In this document: positions 1 through 9,759 of the stretch, piece by piece
Layout of the letters: each line of letters starts with the position of its first letter
Numbering within the stretch: position 1 is the first letter of the stretch
Source: Aspergillus flavus
Lineage: Eukaryota; Ascomycota; Eurotiomycetes; Eurotiales; Aspergillaceae
Direction: 5' to 3'
Assembly: GCF_009017415.1 (NCBI RefSeq)
Contig: NC_092410.1
Coordinates: forward strand, 62,001-126,000
Length of the DNA stretch: 64,000 nucleotides
The notes under the pieces: generated by a model
The model's database searches: none
Told to the model about the DNA's origin: nothing
What the model saw: the letters and a program-made list of their open reading frames with translations, nothing else
Made by a program: the position numbers and the translations under genes

Positions 1-702
1 AGAAAACATGTGGAATACTGTGCACTAGATGTCAGTCATGCTGCCTTGCAGGCCAGCATCACTGAGCTCAAAGCACAACTTCCATTTGCCTCATATGTCA
101 CCATCCGCGGGCTCCTGGGTACATACAACGACTGCGCTTCATGGTTGAAGCAGAGCGGAGCCACCGTGCGCACAACCTTTCTCTGGCTGGGAAATAGCAT
201 CGCCAACTTCGAGCCAGAAGACGCAACAAGTATCCTGGCAGACTTCCTTCAGACCAAGGCATCCCCGTCTCACTCCCCACAAATGATCATTGCAGTGGAT
301 GGTTGTCAGGATGTGGAGCAGATTCTCGAAGCGTATGACATGCCGAACAAACTATCCCAGAAGTTCGTTTTTAACGGACTGTCGCATGCAAATCAAATTC
401 TTGGGTCTGAGGTGTTTAGGCCCCAGCATTGGACATTTGAGGGGAAGTGGAATCCAGTCAAATCCATGCATGAAAGCTTTTACGTCGCAAAGAAGCCTAT
501 GAGTTTGGATATTGGCAATGAGAGGTTCCACGTCCACGCTGGGGAAAAGATCCGGGCCATTACCAGTGGGAAATGGCCGAAGGATAAAGTCACGAGCATT
601 TGTCAATCGGCAGGCATAAAGGTTCTGAAGGGATGGACGGATGAGGAAGGTTCTTATGGTAAGAGGGTCACACAAGTTTACTCGAGAGGATCTAGTTGCT
701 AA
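1..702 (+). CDS. EasF/EgtD-like SAM-dependent N-methyltransferase, 5' partial
   Basis: The reading frame is open from base 1 to the TAA at 700-702 (233 codons), so the gene starts upstream of the window. The protein resembles the histidine-specific methyltransferase-like family (EgtD / dimethylallyltryptophan N-methyltransferase EasF/FgaMT). Visible are the 'ALDVS' and 'FLWLGNSIANF' core segments and a C-terminal part with 'HVHAGEKI' and a 'SxKW' element. Family members are about 330-340 residues, so roughly the first third is missing. Members methylate the alpha-amino group of histidine or of prenylated tryptophan; the substrate here cannot be read from the sequence. No prenyltransferase is nearby, so an ergot role is not supported. 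It is followed by a CCoAOMT-like gene in the opposite direction. The family call is good; the function is open. Confidence 0.75.
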   Translation, partial: RKHVEYCALDVSHAALQASITELKAQLPFASYVTIRGLLGTYNDCASWLKQSGATVRTTFLWLGNSIANFEPEDATSILADFLQTKASPSHSPQMIIAVDGCQDVEQILEAYDMPNKLSQKFVFNGLSHANQILGSEVFRPQHWTFEGKWNPVKSMHESFYVAKKPMSLDIGNERFHVHAGEKIRAITSGKWPKDKVTSICQSAGIKVLKGWTDEEGSYGKRVTQVYSRGSSC

Positions 703-1128
703 TTCTGGAGGTAGGACTCTATCTGCTTTGCCAAGATCAACTTCAAGTACAGCTATGAAGGGGCGGGATGGAAGGTTTTGTTATGTGCATTTGCTACATT
801 GGATTTAAGACTACGTACCAAGCAAGTTTTATAATTGACACTACGACATGAATTTCCAGTTGAATATATATATGTATTGGACCATGTAGGCATCGGATTT
901 CGTATCCATTTTGCAAGTTATATGGGTCAGCGGGCTACGTGACTATCCCTGAAGGACTCTTCTATAGAGCAACCATGACTTGACTCTCTTCATTGTAGTG
1001 TATACCAGTAACCAAGATCTACCACGATACTACCATATATTATGCCTCACAACCATCTATATTTGAACTTTGAAAATGCTGACTCTGTCAAGATATGTTG
1101 TACCATACATTTAACTACGCTAAGTACA
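703..1128. other. Intergenic region, convergent 3' ends
   Basis: This 426-bp stretch lies between two genes that converge. It holds no convincing coding sequence and is presumed to carry both 3' untranslated regions. Confidence 0.5.
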
Positions 1129-1872
1129 TCACTTCACCACTGCCATCAGAAACCCGTCGTAGCTCTTCTCACTCAGAGTCTGCAAAACAACAGCATCAAC
1201 CCGGTCGTCCTTGCCTACATTCTCGACCGTCCTGCGAGATCCCCGCACATTGATATCATTCTTGATATAGTCTTCCTGCACAAGCTTTCCAGCTCGCACC
1301 ACATTATCCACGATAATACTGGCCCTTGGGCGACTCATCTTCACAGCATAGTCAAAGTAATCCCACCCGTTATCTTTATTGGCGTCAATGAAGGTGAAAC
1401 CAAAACGTTCCTGCTCTCCATTTTCCACCTTTGCTTGAAGAATTGGAAGCAGGTCAATGGCTGCGCCGACCAGAACTTCAATTCTGTCCTGATACCCTGC
1501 TGCAGCAATATTCTCTTTCGCAACTTCTGCGCTTTTCGGGTCTATTTCAATGCTGACAATCCGAATGTCCGGGTTGAGACTCGCGATGTAGATTGCTGTG
1601 TAGCCACCCAATGTACCCACTTCCAAGGCGTGCTTCACACCACCAAGCTGGCACTGGAGGGCCATGAACTTTGCTTGCGTGGGAAAGGCGGAGATGTCCT
1701 CGAGTCCGCGCTTGGCGGAGTTCTCGAGCGTCTGGTGTAAAGAGGCATGGTTCGGGCGAGTCGGAGGTTGTAAATGCGATAGGGTGTAATTGTCTACCGC
1801 GTACCAATTTGGATCTTGGTTATAGTCTTCGCTCACGAATATCTGGCTGGTGGTGGTGGTGGTGGCGGTCAT
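1129..1872 (-). CDS. CCoAOMT-type class I O-methyltransferase
   Basis: A single uninterrupted exon of 247 codons, the usual size for cation-dependent caffeoyl-CoA O-methyltransferase-like enzymes (Methyltransf_3). Visible are the SAM-binding glycine motif 'EVGTLGGYTA' (about residue 85), 'IVSIEIDP', the metal-binding acidic segment 'FIDANKDNGWDYF' and 'SIIVDNVVRAG'. It probably transfers a methyl group from SAM to a vicinal diol or catechol-like hydroxyl in the cytosol. The N-terminus begins with a run of threonines encoded by a GGT/ACC repeat. It is transcribed in the same direction as the flavin oxidase downstream of 2.1 kb. The substrate is unknown; neighbours suggest secondary metabolism. 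Confidence 0.85.
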   Translation of the reverse strand: MTATTTTTSQIFVSEDYNQDPNWYAVDNYTLSHLQPPTRPNHASLHQTLENSAKRGLEDISAFPTQAKFMALQCQLGGVKHALEVGTLGGYTAIYIASLNPDIRIVSIEIDPKSAEVAKENIAAAGYQDRIEVLVGAAIDLLPILQAKVENGEQERFGFTFIDANKDNGWDYFDYAVKMSRPRASIIVDNVVRAGKLVQEDYIKNDINVRGSRRTVENVGKDDRVDAVVLQTLSEKSYDGFLMAVVK

Positions 1873-2138
1873 GTTTCACTTCTAACGCTCGGGCAGTTGG
1901 ACAACTGGAAAAGTGTTCCCTCCCAGAGTTGATGGCGGGGGTGATCTAACCATTTAACATGTTCGGGAAGCCTAACTCTACGAAAGATTTTTACAGGTTC
2001 TAAAGATCGCCGAATTTATGCCTTGCTCGGCCCGTGATTCGGACGCGAAGTGGTCTTTTCATTCGGTATGTGGTACGCATACTATTATTGATTGAGTCAG
2101 TCACCGCCGTAGGCTCAACTGTGTTTTGATTTGAATAT

Positions 2139-3650
2139 CTACAGTTTTGCGTGACTATCCCCGCCTGGAAACTTCCATAGACGTTGCAATTCCTGAATGG
2201 ATTCACTTGGTCCCGCTTTACCGTTATCACTCTGCAAGATCAGCTCGCAGATTCTCTCCCCCAAGACTGGGAGAAACTTGAAAGCATGGTCTGAGCCCCC
2301 AGTAGCGATGAAGAGGCTCTTCCCATAGGCCGGATGGTAGTCGACGATGAAGTCAGTAGAAACGGTGTCCGCATACCAACATCTGCGAACCTGAGCAAAG
2401 GGTCTAGTTGCAATATTACGCAAGCCCCCCAAGTCTCCTCCATCCCCTGACCGGAAGAGTTCCCTTAGAAACCCCCGGTAATCCTGCAATGTCGATTCCA
2501 CATCCGGACTCAGTTTTGTCTGATCAAGATCACCACAAGCCCCGTAACCGTCCTCCTCTTGAGGTGCAGCCTGAGATCGGGGGCCAACATCCACTCCTGC
2601 GAATTTTTGGACGTCCCGATAGCCGCTCCAGGAGAAGCGAGCCAACTTCAAGAATCCCTGATTATCGGGTCCGATGGCAAAGATCTTTCTTGCGACATTA
2701 ACAATGAGAGGGAACTCTCTCCGAACTAGTTCTCGGCGTTCCATCTCCGTTAACTGCACGTAGGCCACCGTCTCACTGTAGACATCACATAGGGTGGGAG
2801 ATCCCAGCAGCCGGGGCGTCATAGCGCCGGCAGCCAATACGGTCAAATCGGCGGTCAATTGGCTTCCATCGTCGAGGATGACACCGCAGACTCGGGGCTC
2901 GGCGTTGACGTGAGATTCGGACGGCGAGTCCGAACAGACCCGCAAACCCACGACTTGACCAATATGGATGTCGATGCGGTCCGAATGAATGGTTTTTTGA
3001 CGCAGCCAAGCCATCGTGGCTCCACTTTCCGCCCATCCGCAATTGTGGTTTCGGTATCCCCTCAACTCCGACGCGTTAGGGCCAGCCTTACTAGCCTCAT
3101 CTGGAGTACCGAGTCCGAGTGCCTCCCATACGGCTGACTCCGAATCCAGGATGTGCACAATGTCACTGTTTCGCCCCGCTCGCTCGTAACTTTGGGCATA
3201 TGCGTGCTTGACATAGTTGATGCTCTCCAACGCTTTCATCGGCTGCTTCATGGAGTGACCTTCCCCGATCATGACAATGCTCTGGTTGCGGTAACGTCCA
3301 TCCGCGCCCCAGTCTGCTTTCCACTTCTGCTGTGCTTCGCGGGCGAGTGTGGCGTAGGTTCTGTGCGAGTAATCGCTGCGAATGATGCGGGAAGTATCGA
3401 AATTCGCGGCGCTGGGATTAGGGGCTGAGGCGGAGGGCCCGGATGGCTCGAAGTTCCAACTGTCAATTAGGGTGATCTTGCTACTCGCGAATTCGTTATT
3501 TTGGGACATTGCATGGGCCGTGGATACTTTCAAAAATCAAAGAATTGGTTAATATTATTCTTCGTCGCTAGCTCGCTTTCGTAGGGTTACTCCGTACGTA
3601 CACCCAAAAACCCCAGATCCAACAATGATGATCGACTTTGGTGCGGGCAT
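2139..3650 (-). CDS. FAD-dependent amine oxidase (fructosyl-amine/pipecolate oxidase family)
   Basis: Two exons: 3650-3602 and 3526-2139, with a GT-AG intron at 3527-3601, giving 478 residues. The short first exon matters because it supplies the Rossmann FAD motif 'IIIVGSGVFG', which the large ORF alone lacks; splicing joins it to 'LSTA' in frame. The body has the DAO-fold segments 'SRIIRSDYSHRTYA', 'WAESGATMAWL', 'LAAGAMTPRLL' and a C-terminal 'ATGGSDHAFKFLPVLGE' FAD loop, as in fructosyl amino acid oxidases and L-pipecolate/sarcosine oxidases. Such enzymes oxidise a secondary amine to an imine with release of hydrogen peroxide. I do not see an obvious PTS1 signal (ends AKL); SKL-like variants such as AKL can target peroxisomes, so peroxisomal import is possible. 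Confidence 0.85.
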
Positions 3651-4093
3651 CTTGTAACTCTGAATTGGAAGTTAACGTTTCCTACGTTACATACTATAGT
3701 GTAATAGAGGGAAGGATACGTTTCTCCCTTTATACTCCTTGTTTCTTGGAGCCTTGCCTACTCATTCGGATATTCTTTATCCCTCGACTTGACTGCAGCG
3801 ACATCTTCCTTCGGCAGCTTCGCATACTGTAGTAATCAACTCTCAGATGATAACCCCGGGCGCCCTCCACAGGTGGCTGCATCCTAGTGGACAAGTCTCC
3901 TTATGTCGCTCAAGGAATAAACTTACCCGTTAGGGTTAGGGATGGTCACGGAATTGTTCTGCTGCCCTAGCGGTATTTTTCGAGAATGGATGCCTGAGGC
4001 TAGATAAGCAATCAATCCCTTGACTTGTGTTCAATCTCGAGGACCTTCTTTTGCCTCCTTAAACAACTCTCCAGCCACTTTGCAAGATTCATC
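3651..4093. other. Divergent intergenic region with a telomere-like hexamer pair
   Basis: 443 bp between the amine oxidase and the peptide transporter, which are transcribed away from each other, so it should hold both promoters. No reading frame of interest. It contains two tandem TTAGGG units at 3930-3941. Confidence 0.5.
3930..3941 (+). repeat. Two tandem TTAGGG telomere-like units
   Basis: Exact (TTAGGG)2 on the plus strand within an intergenic region. Too short to call an interstitial telomere; noted because a related CCCTAA tract occurs near 34.29 kb on the other strand. Confidence 0.5.
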
Positions 4094-5810
4094 ATGTCGA
4101 GTGGAGAGCCCACAACAATGACACCGTCTCCAAGTGAACGCACTCCACTTCTCTCCAATGGGTCCGGTGGGGCAGCAGATGATGGAGGGACTACTGTGAC
4201 GATCTCGAAGCCTAATGACGGGGTGAGGAGAATCGCGGATTCGCTGCCGCTTTCTGTCTGGCTCATTTCCACCATCGAGCTGTGCGAACGATTTGCCTAT
4301 TTTGGGACCATCGCACCGATGCAAAATTATATCCAAAATCCCAGGAATGATCCATTACGACCGGGCGGAATTGGTAAGACGGCATCTACCATGATTTATC
4401 CCGCAGTCTAACCTGCGTAGGGCTGGGACAGGCATCTGCGACCATGGTGAACCAGGCGTTCATGCTGTGGTGTTATATCACTCCTGTACTTGGGGCCGTG
4501 GTTGCAGAACAGTATATTGGAAGAGTGAAAACTATCATTTTTTCCTCGTCAGTCTACCTCTGTGGATTGGTAACTCTATTTCTATCTTCATTGCCAACTG
4601 CATATGCGATGGGAATATCTCTACCTGGATTACTAGTGTCTTTATTCTTAATCGGTATCGGCACTGGTGGTATAAAAACAAACGTCAGTTCGCTAATAGC
4701 AGAGCAATATACTGGTCCTAAGGAGTCCAGACGTATTCTAAAGTCAGGGGAGGAAGTTATAGTCGATAGAGATCTCACTATTCAGAGGTATCTATTCTGA
4801 CCTTGATTGCTTACATTCCATTGAATGCTAATATAGTGATAAGGATATTCACAACGTTTTTCTTATATATCAATATTGGATCTTTCTCACCTCTACTCAT
4901 AACAATAATTGAGAAAGAGTACGGCTTTTCAGCAGCATTTTCTCTGTCAGCTATAACCTTTTCCATTGGATTTATAATAGTCCTGGTCAGCAGACATCTA
5001 TACATCAGCCGGGACCCTGATAGCTCTATCATCTTCAACGCCTGCAAGGCATTTTGGATAGCTATTAAGCATAAGGGCAATCTGGACTATGCAAGACCAA
5101 GCTATCAGACAGAACAAGCAGCAACCAGGAGGCTCTCCTGGGACGATTCCTTCATTGACGACTTACGGCGTGCTATCGCTTCATGCAAAATCTTCATCCT
5201 ATATCCAATCTATTGGGCAGCCTATTCACAATTCCTAACGAATTTTATCTCCCAGGCCGCAACTATGGAGACACACGGAGTGCCTAATGATATTATGACA
5301 AATATAGACCCTATAACAGTCCTAATTCTTCTTCCTGTTCTAGACCGCATTGTATTTCCTTTCCTACGAAGGCAGGGGGTTCCTGTTCGCCACGTGGATA
5401 GAATTACAATAGGGTTCCTGGTGTGTGGCATCTCAATGTTGTATGCTGCCTTTGTTCAACGAACTATTTACGCTGCCCCTCCTTGCTACGACCACCCAAG
5501 AGCTCCAGACTGCATGGGCGGGCAGGTCCCGAATCGGGTTTCTGTATTCCTCCAATCGCCTGCGTACGTCTTGGTCGCAATCTCAGAGATACTAGCGTCT
5601 GTGGCAGGTGTCGAATATGCCTACACGCAAGCTCCCAAGTCAATGAAATCCCTGATTATGGCCGTGTACTTGTCTGCTGTATCGGCTGGGGCACTGATAG
5701 CAATCACTGTGTCGCCACTAACAGTCGATCCAAAGCTACCATGGATGTATTTCACTCTCGGGGTGGAGAACTTTCTAGCTGGTGCTTTTCTTTGGATTTT
5801 CCCGGCCTGA
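4094..5810 (+). CDS. POT/PTR2-family proton-coupled oligopeptide transporter
   Basis: Three exons: 4094-4373, 4421-4787 and 4844-5810, giving 537 residues. Both introns are short GT-AG introns and the joins restore 'GGIG|LGQASATMVNQAF' and 'LTIQR|IFTTFF'. PTR2 signatures are 'ELCERFAYFG' near residue 60 and 'INIGSFSPLLITIIEKEYGF' in the first half; the rest is about a dozen hydrophobic segments. It should import di-/tripeptides or related small molecules with protons at the plasma membrane. The start is the ATG at 4094; an in-frame codon at 4025 is less likely because the extra residues are unlike the family. The C-terminus ends abruptly after 'LWIFPA', slightly short for the family. The gene is more AT-rich than its neighbours. 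Confidence 0.85.
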
Positions 5811-6517
5811 TACCAAGATATTATAATTTGCGTGATTCGAGATTGCTGCTTTTTGGCGTCGGCTACTTGGTTTCTTCGTCCTCTACGAGATATCCTGTGC
5901 ATGACCACGAACATTATACTAGAGACATTTGTTTATTTGGGTTTGTTCAAGAAAGTAGCAGTTTTCTCGCGGCTCTCGTCAAAATAGACCATTCCATGCC
6001 TCGACTTTTTTTCATCTAAAATGGTGGAATGAGGTTGGATCCAGCCAGCTCATCCAATAACACGCCTTTAGACACAATAGACAGTTTCCGCATATGTCTT
6101 CGTTGCCTTGCATGTTCTTCGCCACGTTATAAAGGATGCTAGAAGAAAGGAAGTCACAAGTCTGACGCCAAGTATCAGGAGGAATACATCTGTCAGGGCT
6201 AGATCTTTGCTAACATAAGAAGCAGCACATTCGGTCTCGGAGTCGGCAGCCATCCTTACCGATCCGAATTCAACAGACCTAGCTTACCGACACCGAGGAA
6301 CGAAACGGATCCCGAAAAGGGGACATCTTACGATATCCCACAAGCACGGATAGGAAAGCTCGGCTTCCCTCGGAGCAGGCAAGAAGAACAAAGTCCCTTG
6401 CCATACAAGTAAGTATCATCGTCTCGAGCCGCCGCAGCTGGACTGCACCATATTAAACCTCACAGGCAGTCAGATAAAGGCATATCTAAGATTGTGTCTA
6501 GAAAGTCACTGCATACG
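5811..6517. other. Intergenic region upstream of the dioxygenase
   Basis: 707 bp without a supportable gene. A 61-codon minus-strand frame is present but has no recognisable domain. The right part presumably holds the promoter of the dioxygenase at 6518. Confidence 0.45.
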
Positions 6518-7677
6518 ATGACCCTCCGCACAGTTGATTTCTCAGGCTTCCTGCATGGCACCGAAGAGCAGAGGCGGCAGGTTGCCGCCGAGCTCGTAGA
6601 TTGTTTAAAATCATTAGGCTTCGTGCGGTTGATCAACCATGAGGTGCCGGAGAAAACCATAGAGGGTCTCCTCGAACAGGTACGGCCAGGCATCCACGAA
6701 GCACACAGAGTCCAAACAACTAACAGCCCCTATTGTGACTGATATCCAGTCAAAGCGGTTCTTCACGTTACCGACAAGCGAAAAAGTCAAGATCGCAAAC
6801 GATCCGGGTCCACATCCGCAGCGAGGCTGGAGCCGCATAGGAATGGAGCAAACTGCCAAGCTTCGCGAAGAGAATCTTGCCGAAGCGGCTGGCCGCGAAG
6901 TGAGCGATAAAAAGGTTGGTGACACGCACACAACCCTGGCCAGGCAATGAGGCTTCCCCTGCAGCACTACCGACTGGCAGACTGATGCGTGCAACACAGG
7001 AGCATTTCGATGCAGGCCCTCTCGGTGACGAGCAATACCCAAACAAATGGCCAGAAAGCATGCCCGACTTCCAACCATTTGTACAGGAAAGCTACCAAAT
7101 CTGCCAACGCACCTGCTTCCAAATTATATCCGCCATCGAGCTCGGCCTCGGCCTCCAAGCAGGCCGCTTGACACAATGTTGCCAGCCGGCTGCCAGTGAA
7201 ATCCGTCTTCTGTACTATCCACCCACCACAAAGAATCTCTTCGACGAGGGGCTCAAGAAGCGTGCCTGGCCACACACCGATTTAGGTATCATAACGCTCC
7301 TGTTCCAGGATATGGTGGGCGGGCTGGAAGTTGAAGACCGGGCCGCAGGCAAACCCAGATCGTTTATTCCTGTCAAGCGAGTATCGCCGAATGAGATGAT
7401 TGTCAACACGTCAGATTCGCTCCAGCGGTGGACAAACAATGTTATACGGGCTGGGTTGCACCAGGTCACTGCGCCAGATGCTGCGAAGCTGTCGAATGGG
7501 GTTGATATGCTTCCGGCTCGCTGTTCGAGTGTTTTTTTCTTTAAGGCTGGGCGGGATACGTCGGTTGGACCACTTCCTGAGTTTGTTACTGAGGACCGGC
7601 CCGCGGCATTTGAGGATATGACGGCGCTACAGTATCAGCAGCTCAAAACACGTATTCTGCATGGTGTGGAGGGGTGA
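6518..7677 (+). CDS. Fe(II)/2-oxoglutarate-dependent dioxygenase (IPNS-like)
   Basis: Three phase-0 exons: 6518-6679, 6750-6914 and 7000-7677, giving 334 residues. The N-terminal DIOX_N half contains 'CLKSLGFVRLINHEVPE', and the catalytic half the iron-binding His and Asp in 'WPHTDLG' (about H201 and D203). A distal His lies in 'RAGLHQV' (about 263), followed by an Arg-Cys-Ser segment for 2-oxoglutarate. Such enzymes hydroxylate, desaturate or cyclise small metabolites in the cytosol. The length fits the isopenicillin-N-synthase/gibberellin-oxidase-like group. An upstream in-frame codon at 6494 is possible, but the ATG at 6518 gives a family-like start. It lies between the transporter and an AflR-type regulator, which suggests secondary metabolism. 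Substrate unknown. Confidence 0.85.
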
Positions 7678-8103
7678 ATGGTTCATTTGTATGTCTGGCT
7701 GCCTGGCGAATCCTTGCTTCGGTGTTCGCCGAATTGATGTCACAAGATTGTGTATGAACCACTGTTACAAACTCATCTATATGTAATATTCAAAGGGAGC
7801 ATTGTGGCTACAGAGAGTACAGCAAAAGAGGTAACAGTATTCGTGGCACTTGAAGCCCGACTTTGACACATCTGATGAGGTCGATAGGGATGATATTACT
7901 AGTCAAAGGGACTAAGAAGTGAAGTAATTAGTTGTTTCTTAGGTGCACCGCATCTGAGGGACTTCTATTCCAAAGATTTGTTGGTAAACATAAGTTGCTA
8001 TCTGACCGATTACATGAAACGCACAGAGTTTATATAACTGGTAGATGGAAACTCAACGAACAGACCCCGCGAGGGGCATCATAATCTCTAGTCTTTCACG
8101 AAG
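7678..8103. other. Convergent intergenic region
   Basis: 426 bp between the dioxygenase stop and the stop of the regulator on the other strand. AT-rich, no coding signal; presumed 3' untranslated regions. Confidence 0.5.
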
Positions 8104-9759
8104 CTAGATGGAGTCTAAAATACGCTGGATACTTTTCATGGTTTTCTTGACACGAGCTGCCCGTGTCCCATCGGCTCTGATATAATCAAACTCCTTCTGA
8201 TGGTACAAAGCCTCCAGAAGTCCTCTGAGCTGACTGTTGTTCAACAGACCACCATTCGATCCATAGGGATCCTTTTCAGGAGCATTGACCCCCAGCATGC
8301 TCTCGATCTTCTCTAGTATGATGAAGCTCATGTGAAGAAGACATTTGATCTGCAAGTCGCCATGGCCACTCAGACGGAACCCTCCCAAGGAAACCTCGGG
8401 GACTAAGTTGTGAATTTTCAAATCAAGCTGGATACAAGAACTTTCCATGAGCATTTCGAGAATCTCAGTGAACAAGGCATCGTAAGCTCGAAGAATGTGT
8501 GTGTAGCAGGAGAGAATTGATAGGAAGGCTGAAAAGTCCAGAGCACTGGAGTCGGCCTTGATAGGGTCTAGTGATGGTGAAAGCCCTATAGTATCGCTGT
8601 TTAGGACACTCTGTAGGCCTCCACCCGCGGATATACGGCCGTCCTTGCTTCGGCTCGAGGCTGACGTGCTGTGGTTTCGGGATTGCGATCGGGAGGAGGA
8701 GTATTCATTGGAGCTATACTCGAGATCACCATAAGAACATTCGGAGTTGGAGCTTCCTCGTAATTCCACGGTTGGGGACCGCAGACGCTGTAATATGTCG
8801 AGAAAGCTTTGGCAGTTTGCCAACATGGTATTCGTGAATTTTACCATGGAGGAAGACGGGCTTGTTTCTCCCAGCCCAGAAGCAGGATAATTTGGGTCCG
8901 AAGCTGCGCTCATACCTTGTCGAAATGATGTAGTGCTCTCTATGTCTTTCATCAATCGCATGTTGAGCTCTGAAAGCTGTGTCGTGCAAAGCTGTGCAGC
9001 ATCCGCGACCGTGTTGCTGGCCCTCGAATATAAACCACGCTCGCTTGTTTCACCTGATCCAGGGGCCTGGGAATGCATGTTAACAGTATCAGAATGAATG
9101 GCCTGGTTGGTCCGTGAAGTCGCCGCTGCTGGCCTGCGATCTACTGTGTCCAAACCCAATCTAACATCGGTCGGACTAGATACGCTCATCACATCGGGAA
9201 GATCGTGCGCCCTCTCTTCAAAATAATTCAGGGCGCCGTGGGGATCTTCTGGCCATCCATGCTGGTGTGATGGCAATGTGTTGCTATTCGCTCTTTGCGC
9301 AGCAACACTCTCCACCATATTACCAGGGTCTGGTACATGGGAAAGGACAGCGCTGGAATCCAATGATGCATGTGAGATATCCAGCCCTGACCATAGTTCA
9401 GTCGGGAATGGGTCATGGGCTAATCTGTCGGCAATGGCTGGTGGCGTTCTTTTAATGGTCGGTTCATCTCGAAGTCTGTTCGATCCAATCATGCCTTCAT
9501 CTAAATCCACTTCGCTGTGCATAACGTCGTCTGCGTATGCCGTGCTTCTTCTTCGAGTATAACTCTGGGGTAACCGGCGAGACACCGGCTTTGTCGTATA
9601 ACATACCACCTTGGCCCGTTTGCAGCGTTCACAGGGTTGATTGACGGACCTGGCCGACCGGGGTGAATCCTCCCTGGCTGGTCCTGGGAGCCGGACACAT
9701 CGCAGCTTCTGACCTCTGCATCGATCACAGGCGCTTCGCCTCGTTGTATCTGGTTCCAT
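8104..9759 (-). CDS. AflR-type Zn2Cys6 transcription factor
   Basis: Single exon of 551 residues. The N-terminus carries the binuclear zinc cluster: 'CDRCRGQKLRC' near residue 10, a loop, then 'CERCKRAKVVC' near 43. A basic segment and a long low-complexity middle follow. The C-terminal third contains 'FSAFLSILSCYTHILRAYDALF', typical of the aflatoxin regulatory protein (AflR) C-terminal domain, and 'RLSGHGDLQIKCLLHMSF'. Such proteins are nuclear pathway-specific activators that usually bind TCG-type palindromes. The nearest candidate targets are the dioxygenase, transporter and methyltransferases to its left. No clear operator was found there. Confidence 0.85.
   Translation of the reverse strand: MEPDTTRRSACDRCRGQKLRCVRLPGPAREDSPRSARSVNQPCERCKRAKVVCYTTKPVSRRLPQSYTRRRSTAYADDVMHSEVDLDEGMIGSNRLRDEPTIKRTPPAIADRLAHDPFPTELWSGLDISHASLDSSAVLSHVPDPGNMVESVAAQRANSNTLPSHQHGWPEDPHGALNYFEERAHDLPDVMSVSSPTDVRLGLDTVDRRPAAATSRTNQAIHSDTVNMHSQAPGSGETSERGLYSRASNTVADAAQLCTTQLSELNMRLMKDIESTTSFRQGMSAASDPNYPASGLGETSPSSSMVKFTNTMLANCQSFLDILQRLRSPTVELRGSSNSECSYGDLEYSSNEYSSSRSQSRNHSTSASSRSKDGRISAGGGLQSVLNSDTIGLSPSLDPIKADSSALDFSAFLSILSCYTHILRAYDALFTEILEMLMESSCIQLDLKIHNLVPEVSLGGFRLSGHGDLQIKCLLHMSFIILEKIESMLGVNAPEKDPYGSNGGLLNNSQLRGLLEALYHQKEFDYIRADGTRAARVKKTMKSIQRILDSI

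Noticed and set aside
1042..1740. 232-codon plus-strand frame
   Set aside because: Antisense to the well-supported CCoAOMT gene; no domain and low-complexity composition.
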